Shown here in pieces: positions 53,371-61,642 of a DNA stretch of 64,000 nucleotides (its first letter is position 1; each line of letters begins with the position of its first letter). The DNA comes from Temperatibacter sp965603205. Lineage in GTDB: Bacteria > Pseudomonadota > Alphaproteobacteria > Sphingomonadales > Kordiimonadaceae. Both the position numbers and the translations under genes were made by a program. The notes below the pieces were generated by a model that saw nothing but the letters and a program-made list of their open reading frames with translations, searched no databases and had not been told where the DNA came from. The stretch lies in contig CBFDCC010000012.1 of NCBI GenBank assembly GCA_965603205.1, forward strand, positions 1 to 64,000, in the 5' to 3' direction.

Positions 53371-54528
53371 ATGCTTTCTGACAAAGACTATAAAGACAAT
53401 CCACAGACGTATGTAAAACATGTTTTCTTAGAGTATTATCTGGGGCGAGTAGCTTATAATATTTTTTCTTTCAAACCTGACATTGTCTATGTTGATGGAT
53501 TTTCTGGTCCATGGAAGTCTAATGATGAACAATATGGAGACACCTCATTCGCCATTGCAATATCTGAATTAAAAAAGGCACGCCGAAACTGTAGTAATGC
53601 TTATTCTGTCAAGAAAGTACGCTGCTTTTTTACAGAAGAAAATACTAAATCATATAACGAATTAGTAAAGTATACATCATCAGTAAAAGGCATAGATTGT
53701 AAATGCTATAATGGTCTATTTGTTGACGCCATTAATGAGGCTATCAAATATATTGATAAATCATTTTCATTTTCGTTTATAGACCCTATAGGTTTTACTG
53801 GCTTTGGAATGAATTCAATAAAGCCTTTATTGTCACTCAGAGGAGAAGTATTAATTAATTTTATGTATACTCAACTGAATAGGTTTATCGACCATCCAGA
53901 TCCTGAACAACAGAAAAACTATGATGAGTTATTTGGTTACAGTGAGTGGAATGATGATATTAAGCATTTAGAATCTACCGGACAATCTCGAGAAAATGCG
54001 ATACTTCAAACATATTGCGCGGCACTAAAAAAAGCTGGGAACTATAAACATGTAACCAGCACACGAATTCTATTTGGAACTAAGAACAGAACATATTTTT
54101 ACCTCATTTATGCTACCCACCACCCTAAAGGCTTAATAGAATTTCGTAAAGCAGAACAGGTCATGCTAGAAGAGCAGGAACATGTCAGAAATTTAGCAAA
54201 ATTAAAAAAGACTATGGACACCTCCAAGACATTAGATTTATTTGCACCAGAAGAAGAGATTCAAAGCAATACACGCAAATCGACACTAGACTCCAGAAAT
54301 GAAAATTTAATGCATGCCAGAGAGATGCTATTACAGATGTTAAGTTCAGGGCCTCTGAGCTACATGGAGACTCTTACTATGCTAGAAATTCCTTATGTCA
54401 GTGAAAATGATATGAAAGATATTGTTGGTAACTTATATGACCAAAAGAAAATAACTATGATCAATCGCAAACCAAAACAAAGGCGCTTTGGTAAAGACCA
54501 TACGATTGCACTAATCAGCCCTCAATGA
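53371..54528 (+). CDS. tcmP: Three-Cys-motif partner protein TcmP
   Basis: 385 residues. N domain (about 1-240) with VYVDGFSGPW (family consensus like Y.D.FAGPG), CFFTEEN, SFIDPIGFTGFG and LINFMYTQLNRF: a Rossmann-like fold that resembles SAM-dependent methyltransferases, with DPIG at the place of a DPPF-type catalytic motif. A linker rich in Lys/Gln precedes a C-terminal winged-helix-like region (about 310-385; LMHAREMLLQMLSSGPLSY, NLYDQKKITMINRKPKQRR). The family is defined by co-occurrence with the three-Cys protein encoded just upstream, so they probably act together. AT-rich codon use suggests transfer. The last 14 bases overlap the 3' end of convergent coaBC. Confidence 0.87.
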   Translation: MLSDKDYKDNPQTYVKHVFLEYYLGRVAYNIFSFKPDIVYVDGFSGPWKSNDEQYGDTSFAIAISELKKARRNCSNAYSVKKVRCFFTEENTKSYNELVKYTSSVKGIDCKCYNGLFVDAINEAIKYIDKSFSFSFIDPIGFTGFGMNSIKPLLSLRGEVLINFMYTQLNRFIDHPDPEQQKNYDELFGYSEWNDDIKHLESTGQSRENAILQTYCAALKKAGNYKHVTSTRILFGTKNRTYFYLIYATHHPKGLIEFRKAEQVMLEEQEHVRNLAKLKKTMDTSKTLDLFAPEEEIQSNTRKSTLDSRNENLMHAREMLLQMLSSGPLSYMETLTMLEIPYVSENDMKDIVGNLYDQKKITMINRKPKQRRFGKDHTIALISPQ

Positions 54529-55927
54529 CCCGCTCCACTATCAATGCTGCCACCTGATCCTTTGGGGCCTTAGCAAAGGTATCAACATTATCACTGGTGA
54601 TAATATGCACGGTGTTACTGTCACCGCCCATAACGCCGCCACTAACATCATTAGCAATAATCCAGTCACAGCCTTTGCGTTTACGCTTGGCCGTTGCATG
54701 TTCAATCACTTTTTCAGTTTCAGCGGCAAAACCGATAACCAGCTTAGGGCGGCCTTTTTTAAGCTGAGAGACGGTTGCGAGAATATCAGGGTTTTCTGCA
54801 AGTTCTAACGTTGGCAATCCGCCTTTTTCTTTCTTCATTTTTTGATCAACCTCGCCTACCGTGCGCCAATCTGCCACCGCCGCCACAAAGATCGCGATGT
54901 CTGCGGGCAATGCCTGCATCACCGCATCATTCATCTGTCGCGCCGATTCTACGTCGATTCGTTTTCCTTTTTTGGCGAGTCCTTTTGGAGTCTCTAAAGC
55001 CACAGGCCCCGCCACAAGTGTCACATCAGCGCCAGCATCGACTAATGCACGGGCTATGGCGAACCCTTGCTTGCCCGATGACCTGTTGGCGATATAGCGC
55101 ACAGGGTCGATAGGTTCATGGGTTGGCCCCGCCGTGATAATCACTCTTTTACCAGATAGTTGTTTCGGTTTCGAAATAATAAAATGGTCTTTGACCGCAC
55201 AGACAATATCCATCACCTCTGCCAAACGACCAGCCCCCACTTCACCGCACGCCAGCATACCAGCGCCAGGCTCAACAAAATGAATACCATCTGATTTTAA
55301 TGTCGCTATATTACGCTGTGTCGCCTTATGCGCCCACATCTGCGTGTTCATTGCGGGTACTACCATCACAGGCTTGTCCGTGGCTAACAGCAACGTACTT
55401 GCCAGATCATTTGCCATACCTTGCGCCATCTTCGCCATCAAATCAGCCGTGGCAGGTGCAATCACAATCAAATCATTATCACGACTAAGGCGGATATGCC
55501 CCATCTCGCTTTCTTCCTTTAAATCAAAAAGGTCCATATAACATTGATTGCTCGACAAGGATGCCACCGACAAAGGGGTGATAAATTCTGCGCCGCCCTT
55601 GGTTAGCACACCCGTGACACATGCGCCTTCATCCTGCAAGCGACGGATAAGATCGAGTCCCTTATAGGCCGCAATACCGCCCGCAATGATTAACAATATT
55701 TTTTTGCCGCACAAAGCACCAGAAACCACAGCAGGTGTGCCGCTATCCACTTGCATCACCGCTTCTAATTTCATCAAAGTGTCAGCGCTTGGGTTCCAGT
55801 CGCCTTCCCAAAAACTACGCAGCGTGTTGGGGGCCAAGCCTGCTTTTTTAGCAAAGGCGGTTTTACTAAGATTATATTGCCGCACAAAGGCACGACAATG
55901 CTCTATTGATTGTATTATATTGCTCAT
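54515..55927 (-). CDS. coaBC: CoaBC (phosphopantothenoylcysteine synthase/decarboxylase) with N-terminal HTH
   Basis: 470 residues; usual CoaBC is about 400. Residues ~1-60 form a helix-turn-helix (NLSKTAFAKKAGLAPNTLRS, DWNPSADTLMKLEAVM). CoaC flavoprotein domain at about 72-245 (ILLIIAGGIAAYKGLDLIRR; PAMNTQMW; MLACGEVGAGRLAE with catalytic Cys) and CoaB ligase at about 255-465 (ITAGPTHEPIDPVRYIANRS, SGKQGFAIA). It joins cysteine to 4'-phosphopantothenate and decarboxylates the product in CoA synthesis. The HTH frame is continuous, so the fusion is real unless the true start is an internal Met near 51-57. Third gene of ubiE-ubiB-coaBC. Confidence 0.93.
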   Translation of the reverse strand: MSNIIQSIEHCRAFVRQYNLSKTAFAKKAGLAPNTLRSFWEGDWNPSADTLMKLEAVMQVDSGTPAVVSGALCGKKILLIIAGGIAAYKGLDLIRRLQDEGACVTGVLTKGGAEFITPLSVASLSSNQCYMDLFDLKEESEMGHIRLSRDNDLIVIAPATADLMAKMAQGMANDLASTLLLATDKPVMVVPAMNTQMWAHKATQRNIATLKSDGIHFVEPGAGMLACGEVGAGRLAEVMDIVCAVKDHFIISKPKQLSGKRVIITAGPTHEPIDPVRYIANRSSGKQGFAIARALVDAGADVTLVAGPVALETPKGLAKKGKRIDVESARQMNDAVMQALPADIAIFVAAVADWRTVGEVDQKMKKEKGGLPTLELAENPDILATVSQLKKGRPKLVIGFAAETEKVIEHATAKRKRKGCDWIIANDVSGGVMGGDSNTVHIITSDNVDTFAKAPKDQVAALIVERVIEG

Positions 55928-55986
55928 AAGGCACCATTCATCACATTAATTTGCGATACAATACCATAAGCAACATTTAAATGCTA

Positions 55987-57513
55987 TTAAAGAAGAATAA
56001 TCTTTAGCGTCACTGCGCCAACAATTAACCCTGCCGCAAAGATAGTCAGGGGGGTGCTTGTGTCTTTTTCTGCTGCCTGAACGGCTTGATCTTGTGCCTC
56101 AGCCATATCTAAGAAACGCTCTAGTCGTGCTGGCAAACGCTCCAACAGCCGCGGCAAGTCATTTAAAAAGTCCGCAAGGCGCACTTCTGGTGATAGATTT
56201 TCCCGCACCCATTCCTCTAGAACAGGGCGTGAAATATCCCACATATTGGCGCGCGCATCTAGGTGAAGCGCCATACCCTCTGCCATCACCATTGTACGCT
56301 GTAGCATCAACAGTTGGGGCTGGGCTTTCATCTCAAATTGTTCTGTCGTGGCAAAAAGCTGGCCTAGTAAGTCACCAACCGAAATCTCCTCAACAGGCAA
56401 ATCCATGATTGGGTCCGCAATTGCGCGCAGCGCCTCTGTGAAGGCTTCCACATCCTGATCAAGGGGTATATAACCCGCGTCAAAATGCACTTCGGCGACA
56501 CGTTTATAATCTCGTTTTATAAACCCATATAATATTTCGGCAAAGAAACGACGTTCGGTTTTACTGAGCCTGCCCATAATACCAAAATCAACGGCGGCAA
56601 TAGTTCCGTCCTTCTCAACCAGTAAATTACCCTGATGCAAGTCAGCGTGGAAAAATCCGTCCCTGAGCGCTTGCTTTAAAAAAATCTGCACAATATTAGA
56701 CGATAAAGCCTGCATATCATGACCCGCAGCTTTAATCGCGTCCACATCGTTAAAGCGAATACCATCCACCCACTCTATAGTCATCACCTGCTCGCTCGTT
56801 TTTGCCCAATCAATTTTAGGGATGCGGTAACCCACCTCACCCTGCATATTGTGTGCTAACTCAGTCGCCGCAGCAGCCTCTGTGCGCAGATCCATTTCCT
56901 CAACGGTGCTGGCACGAAGGGTCTCAACCACAGCTGTTAACCTAAGCCGCCGCGCATCGGGCACATGACGCTCTGCCACTGCTGCTAGCCATTGAAATAA
57001 ATCTAGGTCACGATTGAAACGCCTTTTAATCTCGGGGCGCAAAACTTTCACGGCCACCACATCGCCGCTCACCGTTATTGCCTTATGCACCTGCGCGATA
57101 GAGGCCGCCGCCACAGGCACGCTGTCAAATTCAGCAAAATGCTCACTCAGCAAACCACCAAGACTGTCTTCTATTATAGACTTAGCTATCTCGCCGTCAA
57201 AGGGCGGTAAGCGATCTTGTAATGTCGATAACCCACGCGCCAACTCACTGCCCACCACATCAGGGCGTGTGGCCAGCGTTTGTCCTAACTTAATATAAGC
57301 AGGCCCCATGGTGGATAAAGCCACAGCTAAGCGTTCGCCATCACAGTCCGGCAGGCCGCGTTTTCGTGGCACAAAAAATGTTGTTACCCTAAGGGTTCGC
57401 GGCATCCACTGGGGCATCATTGGCATATCAGCCAGTGCGCGCAAAGCACCGTGACGCCTAAAGGCCAGCGCCAAACGATATAATTCCAGTAAATGTTTCA
57501 TAGTCGAAAGCAT
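55987..57513 (-). CDS. ubiB: UbiB, ubiquinone biosynthesis ABC1-type kinase-like protein
   Basis: About 508 residues from ATG 57513, which starts one base after the ubiE stop; a longer frame to 57549 overlaps ubiE. ABC1/UbiB motifs: KxGQ in YIKLGQTLATRPDVV, A-rich loop VAAASIAQVHKA, VAVKVLRP, HADLHQGNLLV and AVDFGIMGRLS. A C-terminal helix (LTIFAAGLIVGAVTLKIILL) anchors it to the membrane. It supports aerobic coenzyme Q synthesis, probably as an ATPase. Translation is likely coupled to ubiE. Confidence 0.95.
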   Translation of the reverse strand: MLSTMKHLLELYRLALAFRRHGALRALADMPMMPQWMPRTLRVTTFFVPRKRGLPDCDGERLAVALSTMGPAYIKLGQTLATRPDVVGSELARGLSTLQDRLPPFDGEIAKSIIEDSLGGLLSEHFAEFDSVPVAAASIAQVHKAITVSGDVVAVKVLRPEIKRRFNRDLDLFQWLAAVAERHVPDARRLRLTAVVETLRASTVEEMDLRTEAAAATELAHNMQGEVGYRIPKIDWAKTSEQVMTIEWVDGIRFNDVDAIKAAGHDMQALSSNIVQIFLKQALRDGFFHADLHQGNLLVEKDGTIAAVDFGIMGRLSKTERRFFAEILYGFIKRDYKRVAEVHFDAGYIPLDQDVEAFTEALRAIADPIMDLPVEEISVGDLLGQLFATTEQFEMKAQPQLLMLQRTMVMAEGMALHLDARANMWDISRPVLEEWVRENLSPEVRLADFLNDLPRLLERLPARLERFLDMAEAQDQAVQAAEKDTSTPLTIFAAGLIVGAVTLKIILL

Positions 57514-57514
57514 G

Positions 57515-58306
57515 TTAAATCTTGTACCCACTATGAATGGCAACAACACCTGTGCTCATACTGCGATAGGATACGCGCTCAAACCCACCAGCGGCGATCA
57601 TCTCAGCAAATTTATCCTTGCTTGGAAATTTACGAATCGATTCAACCAGATACTGATAGCTCTCGGCGTCACCTGCTACCATACTGCCGAATTTGGGGAT
57701 CAGATTAAAACTATAGCTGTCATAAAGATTTTGTAGGATAGGCACCACTTGCGGACTAAATTCTAACACCAAGAAACGCCCGCCAGGTTTTAACACGCGG
57801 TAAGCATCCGCAATCGCCTGATCAACATGGGTTACATTGCGAATACCAAAGGCAATGGTATAGGCATCAACGCTGGCATCTGGCACAGGCAACTTTTGTG
57901 CGTCGCCGCAAACAAATTTAGCGCGATCGCTATAACCACTATCAGCTGCGCGCGCCTTGCCTACCCGCAGCATTTCGGCGTTAATATCAGCGACCGTTAC
58001 CTTGCCGCCCTCACAGGCATCAAGAAATCTAAAAGCAATATCGCCTGTGCCACCCGCCACATCCAACAGATGCATACCTGCGCGTGGGTTCAGCGTATCA
58101 ATCAATGAATTTTTCCAAATGCGGTGTACACCAACACTCATCACATCATTCATAATGTCATATTGATCGGCCACATTATTAAAGACACCACGCACCATGC
58201 TTGCTTTTTCAGCTTGGTCTACGGTTTTAAACCCAAAATGGGTGGTGCTGCCTGCCAATGTATCTTGTTGTGTATCTTGTTTTTGCATTGTATCAACTTG
58301 CATCAT
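57515..58306 (-). CDS. ubiE: UbiE, 2-polyprenyl-6-methoxy-1,4-benzoquinol methyltransferase
   Basis: 263 residues, class I SAM methyltransferase with motif I LDVAGGTGDIAFRFLDA, the Ubie signature YDIMNDVMSVGVHRIWK and the second signature RVLKPGGRFLVLEFS. It C-methylates a quinone ring in ubiquinone (and menaquinone) synthesis. First gene of the ubiE-ubiB-coaBC transcript, divergent from mutM across 83 bases. Confidence 0.95.
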   Translation of the reverse strand: MMQVDTMQKQDTQQDTLAGSTTHFGFKTVDQAEKASMVRGVFNNVADQYDIMNDVMSVGVHRIWKNSLIDTLNPRAGMHLLDVAGGTGDIAFRFLDACEGGKVTVADINAEMLRVGKARAADSGYSDRAKFVCGDAQKLPVPDASVDAYTIAFGIRNVTHVDQAIADAYRVLKPGGRFLVLEFSPQVVPILQNLYDSYSFNLIPKFGSMVAGDAESYQYLVESIRKFPSKDKFAEMIAAGGFERVSYRSMSTGVVAIHSGYKI

Positions 58307-58389
58307 ATGAAGGTTATCTATTTAATTAACGCGACCATAATATAGCGGCCTATTAATTACTATATAAATAGCACGGAGAAGAAATTATA

Positions 58390-59229
58390 ATGCCTGAGTT
58401 GCCAGAGGTCGAAACAGTCAAACGCGGCATTGCCCCAGCATTAGAAGGCAACGTCATTAGCTTTGCTGAAAAATTCAGACCTAATTTACGCATAGCCATG
58501 CCAGAAGATTTTAGTGAGCGCCTGACAGGTAAGCGCGTGGCCAAACTGCATAGACGCTCTAAATATATACTCATCGAGATGGAAGACGGCCTTGTTATCA
58601 TCTTGCATCTGGGCATGTCGGGCAAAGTGACTTTATATAATCGCGCCACGGATACGATCCCAGAGCGCGGCAAGCATGATCATGTTATTCTAGAAACAGA
58701 CAAAGGCATTAGACTAGTTTACACGGACCCGCGCCGCTTTGGTATTATTACCTTCACCCATGTAGATGAGGCAGATAACCACAAGTTACTGGCAGGCATC
58801 GGCCCTGAACCCCTTGGTAATGATTTTAACAGCGATACGCTCAAAAGAGCGTTTGAAAACAAAAAATCCCCGATCAAAACAGCCTTACTTGATCAGCGAA
58901 TCGTCGCAGGGCTTGGCAATATATATGTCTGCGAAGTTTTATGGCGTGTGGGTATCCACCCAGCCACCGCCGCACACAAGATCACACCTGATCAAATAGA
59001 GATAATTGTACCCACGATCAGAACTGTCTTGCTTGAGGCTATTGAGGCAGGCGGGTCTACGTTAAAGGATTATGCCCGCGCTGATGGTGAGCTTGGATAC
59101 TTCCAGCATAGCTTCAGAGCTTATGGTCGTGAAAAGGAGCCTTGCTTAAATGAGGCTTGTGATGGCACTATCGAGAGAATCACACAATCGGGGCGCTCCA
59201 CTTTCTTTTGCTCTGCTTGTCAAAAATAA
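58390..59229 (+). CDS. mutM: Formamidopyrimidine-DNA glycosylase
   Basis: 279 residues. N terminus PELPEVETVKRG with catalytic Pro2 and Glu3, Lys in GMSGKVTLY, H2TH region DQRIVAGLGNIYVCEVLW and a zinc finger at the C terminus (CLNEAC ... CSACQ). Removes 8-oxoguanine and nicks the AP site. GGAG lies eight or more bases before ATG 58390. Confidence 0.96.
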   Translation: MPELPEVETVKRGIAPALEGNVISFAEKFRPNLRIAMPEDFSERLTGKRVAKLHRRSKYILIEMEDGLVIILHLGMSGKVTLYNRATDTIPERGKHDHVILETDKGIRLVYTDPRRFGIITFTHVDEADNHKLLAGIGPEPLGNDFNSDTLKRAFENKKSPIKTALLDQRIVAGLGNIYVCEVLWRVGIHPATAAHKITPDQIEIIVPTIRTVLLEAIEAGGSTLKDYARADGELGYFQHSFRAYGREKEPCLNEACDGTIERITQSGRSTFFCSACQK

Positions 59230-59239
59230 GGGTTAAACA

Positions 59240-59614
59240 ATGCGTTACCTCATAATTATCTTCAGTGCATGCTTGTATATTGCTAGCTTTAATGGACCTG
59301 CAATGGCTCAAGATACCTTTTTAGAAGGCTTTCCTGACATCCCCCATTTAGATGATTTTGATATTATTGACGATAGCCTAATGGTCTTTGATAGTGCCAG
59401 CGGCACCGTGGCTGAGGTAAGCATGTATACAGGCAAATCCATCACTGAAGGGTTAACAGCCTATAAGGATAGCCTTGGCGGGCTTGGTTGGAGCTGTGCA
59501 CGCGTTAAAAGCCGAATCTCTTGTGAGCGCGATGGCTTTCTTCTTACAATCATTGCGAGCCAAGACAAAGAAAAGAGAGCGCGTGTGACATTACGCAGTG
59601 AACCAAAAAGCTAA
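59240..59614 (+). CDS. Small secreted protein of unknown function
   Basis: 124 residues with a signal peptide (MRYLIIIFSACLYIASF... ending AMAQ at about 24). The mature part is acidic at first (HLDDFDIIDDS) and then resembles a small alpha/beta domain (EGLTAYKDSLGGLGWSCARV, CERDGFLLTIIAS) with two cysteines that could pair. I do not recognise a named family. It starts 11 bases after mutM and is probably co-transcribed. Confidence 0.8.
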   Translation: MRYLIIIFSACLYIASFNGPAMAQDTFLEGFPDIPHLDDFDIIDDSLMVFDSASGTVAEVSMYTGKSITEGLTAYKDSLGGLGWSCARVKSRISCERDGFLLTIIASQDKEKRARVTLRSEPKS

Positions 59615-59766
59615 ATATTTAAAAGATGTTAGCCTACTAGCGCACTAGAATGACTCATGCTGGCTAATTTTAGGCTTTTCTTTCTACCTTTTAGGCAGTA
59701 GGACTCTTGCAAATATATTGGCCAATAGAGATAGGCTGATCCATAACAACAACAGGGTAAACCCTT

Positions 59767-60546
59767 ATGAGTTTTGAAACTATATTACTAGATATTCACG
59801 GCAATGTTGGTGTGATTACTTTAAATCGCAAAGAGGCGCTAAATGCCTTAAACTCCCAACTGGTCGCAGAGGTTGGGCAAGCCCTTCTTGGCTTAGAAGC
59901 TAATGATGAGATCGGGGCCACCATTATAACAGGTAGTGAAAAGGCTTTTGCTGCGGGTGCTGATATTAAAGAGATGGCTGATAAATCCGCCTCTGATATG
60001 ATTGTTGAAGATTTCTTTGGTGATATTCAAACACTCTTCACACAACAAATTAAAAAACCTGTCATTGCGGCTGTAGCGGGTTACGCGCTTGGTGGTGGCT
60101 GCGAACTAGCCATGATGTGTGATTTCATCATTGCCGGTGAAAATGCAAAATTTGGCCAGCCTGAAATTAAGCTAGGTGTTATTCCTGGCATTGGTGGCAC
60201 GCAGCGTCTAACTAGGCTTGTCGGCAAATCAAAGGCAATGGACATGATCCTAACGGGACGCATGATGGACTCAGGCGAGGCAGAGCGCGCGGGTCTTGTT
60301 AGTCGCGTCGTACCAACAGAGGACTTGAACGATCAAGCAATAGAAGTTGCGCGCGCTATCGCGGACCTATCTAGACCTTCTGTCGCCATGGCAAAAGAAT
60401 GCGTGAATCGGGCATTAGAGACCTCACTTAGTGAAGGATTGCTGTTTGAGCGTCGTTCTTTCCACTCTTTATTTGCCACAGAAGACCAAAAAGAGGGCAT
60501 GGCAGCCTTCTCAGAGAAACGTAAGCCTCACTTCAAAAACAAGTGA
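59767..60546 (+). CDS. Enoyl-CoA hydratase
   Basis: 259-residue crotonase family enzyme with both catalytic Glu residues in place: GGGCELAMMCD and GQPEIKLGVIPGIGGTQRL; oxyanion hole in AFAAGADIKEMAD. It hydrates trans-2-enoyl-CoA in beta-oxidation. Unlike the atuE-like paralogue at 23889 it has the classic Glu pair. A gene of this type between mutM and rpsT is a common alphaproteobacterial arrangement. Confidence 0.93.
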   Translation: MSFETILLDIHGNVGVITLNRKEALNALNSQLVAEVGQALLGLEANDEIGATIITGSEKAFAAGADIKEMADKSASDMIVEDFFGDIQTLFTQQIKKPVIAAVAGYALGGGCELAMMCDFIIAGENAKFGQPEIKLGVIPGIGGTQRLTRLVGKSKAMDMILTGRMMDSGEAERAGLVSRVVPTEDLNDQAIEVARAIADLSRPSVAMAKECVNRALETSLSEGLLFERRSFHSLFATEDQKEGMAAFSEKRKPHFKNK

Positions 60547-60616
60547 GTATAGACATAAAAAGCGCCCAAAGAATATCAACTTGCAATCGCATGGCTAGCT
60601 CATGCACATTTCCTTG

Positions 60617-60645
60617 TTGACCTTATGGGTGAAGCGGTTTATAGA
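60617..60645 (+). promoter_or_regulatory. Candidate sigma-70 promoter of rpsT
   Basis: TTGACC (60617-60622), exactly 17 bases, TATAGA (60640-60645); five of six consensus bases in each. It leaves a leader of about 90 bases before the rpsT start. Confidence 0.55.
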
Positions 60646-60742
60646 CCCGTCCAAATGATCTACTACTTTTAAAAGTATGATCTACTGAAATTTAAGGGCC
60701 CCACATAGACGTGAGGTTTAAACTAGTTACAAGGTTGATATA

Positions 60743-61006
60743 ATGGCTAATAATTTACAAGCTAAGAAACGCATTCGTCAAAATGAACGTCGTGCAGCAA
60801 TTAACAAAGCACGCGTAAGCCGCATTCGCACATTCATCCGCAAGGTTGAAGAAGCTCTAGAAGCTGGCGTTAAGACAGATGCTGGCGAAGCACTTAAAGC
60901 AGCACAGCCAGAAATTATGCGCGGTGTTACAAAAGGTGTTTATCACAAGAAAACAGCCTCACGCAAAATTTCTCGTCTAGCGGCGCGCGTTAACGCTCTC
61001 GCTTAA
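60743..61006 (+). CDS. rpsT: 30S ribosomal protein S20
   Basis: 87 residues, highly basic (ANNLQAKKRIRQNERRAAIN, SRIRTFIRKVEEAL, GVYHKKTASRKISRL). Binds the 5' domain of 16S rRNA early in assembly. AAGG lies eleven bases before ATG 60743. Position next to dnaA is usual for Alphaproteobacteria. Confidence 0.97.
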   Translation: MANNLQAKKRIRQNERRAAINKARVSRIRTFIRKVEEALEAGVKTDAGEALKAAQPEIMRGVTKGVYHKKTASRKISRLAARVNALA

Positions 61007-61642
61007 CAGCAAACATAAAACCAGCATAAATCTCGTTGCATTCGCAAAAAGCGCTTAAATAAAACGAGACCGATTCGCTGGCATTTTATGAAAGAATCTT
61101 TCAAAGCTGCACATGATTTGTGTGGCTTTGTTTATTTCAGGCATCTACCTCAAGAACAAATCAGGCACACTTTATTAACGGCTTCCTGCCGATAACTACA
61201 TATAGTGGGTCAAGTATTATTATTGCCTAATACCCCACTAAATTTTGTTAAAAGTGACTCTAATCTATTGCAGCCACATGAGTGCGCATGTAATTTCATC
61301 ATCAAGCGACGACAGACGATATTTCTCCTACGGGCACCCTTTAATACTCAGCCCTCTTTTTTTAAGGTAAATATCATCGTCTAAGTCTATTTGAAATTAG
61401 AAACTAAGAGTTTTGGCCTTTTAATTTCATATCAGATGCGGACCGTCGATTACCATAGTAAGGGACTATTTGACAGCATCACGCGCGTTGCTGACAAGAG
61501 CCTTTTTGTTGTAAATCACAAAGGCAAGCAAGACGTTATTACCTGCTGTGGTTAAAATACTATTTGTATTGATTAAAAAACAAAGAAATATGCGCCTTTG
61601 AACTAGCGCAACATAACAATACGAGATTAGGAGCTTAACAAA
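61007..61642. other. rpsT-dnaA intergenic region
   Basis: Contains nested inverted repeats at 61021-61081 (CCAGC/GCTGG outside TCTCGTT/AACGAGA), a terminator-like hairpin at 61102-61135, a hairpin GCCTTT/AAAGGC near 61500-61525 and one near-match to a DnaA box (TGTGGTTAA, 61547-61555). No cluster of DnaA boxes was found, so I do not call an origin. The dnaA ribosome site is TTAGGAG at 61626-61632. No coding sequence seen. Confidence 0.55.
61102..61135 (+). terminator. Probable rpsT terminator
   Basis: CAAAGC..CACA (61102-61113) pairs with TGTG..GCTTTG (61119-61130) with a two-base internal loop, followed by TTTATTT. Confidence 0.55.
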
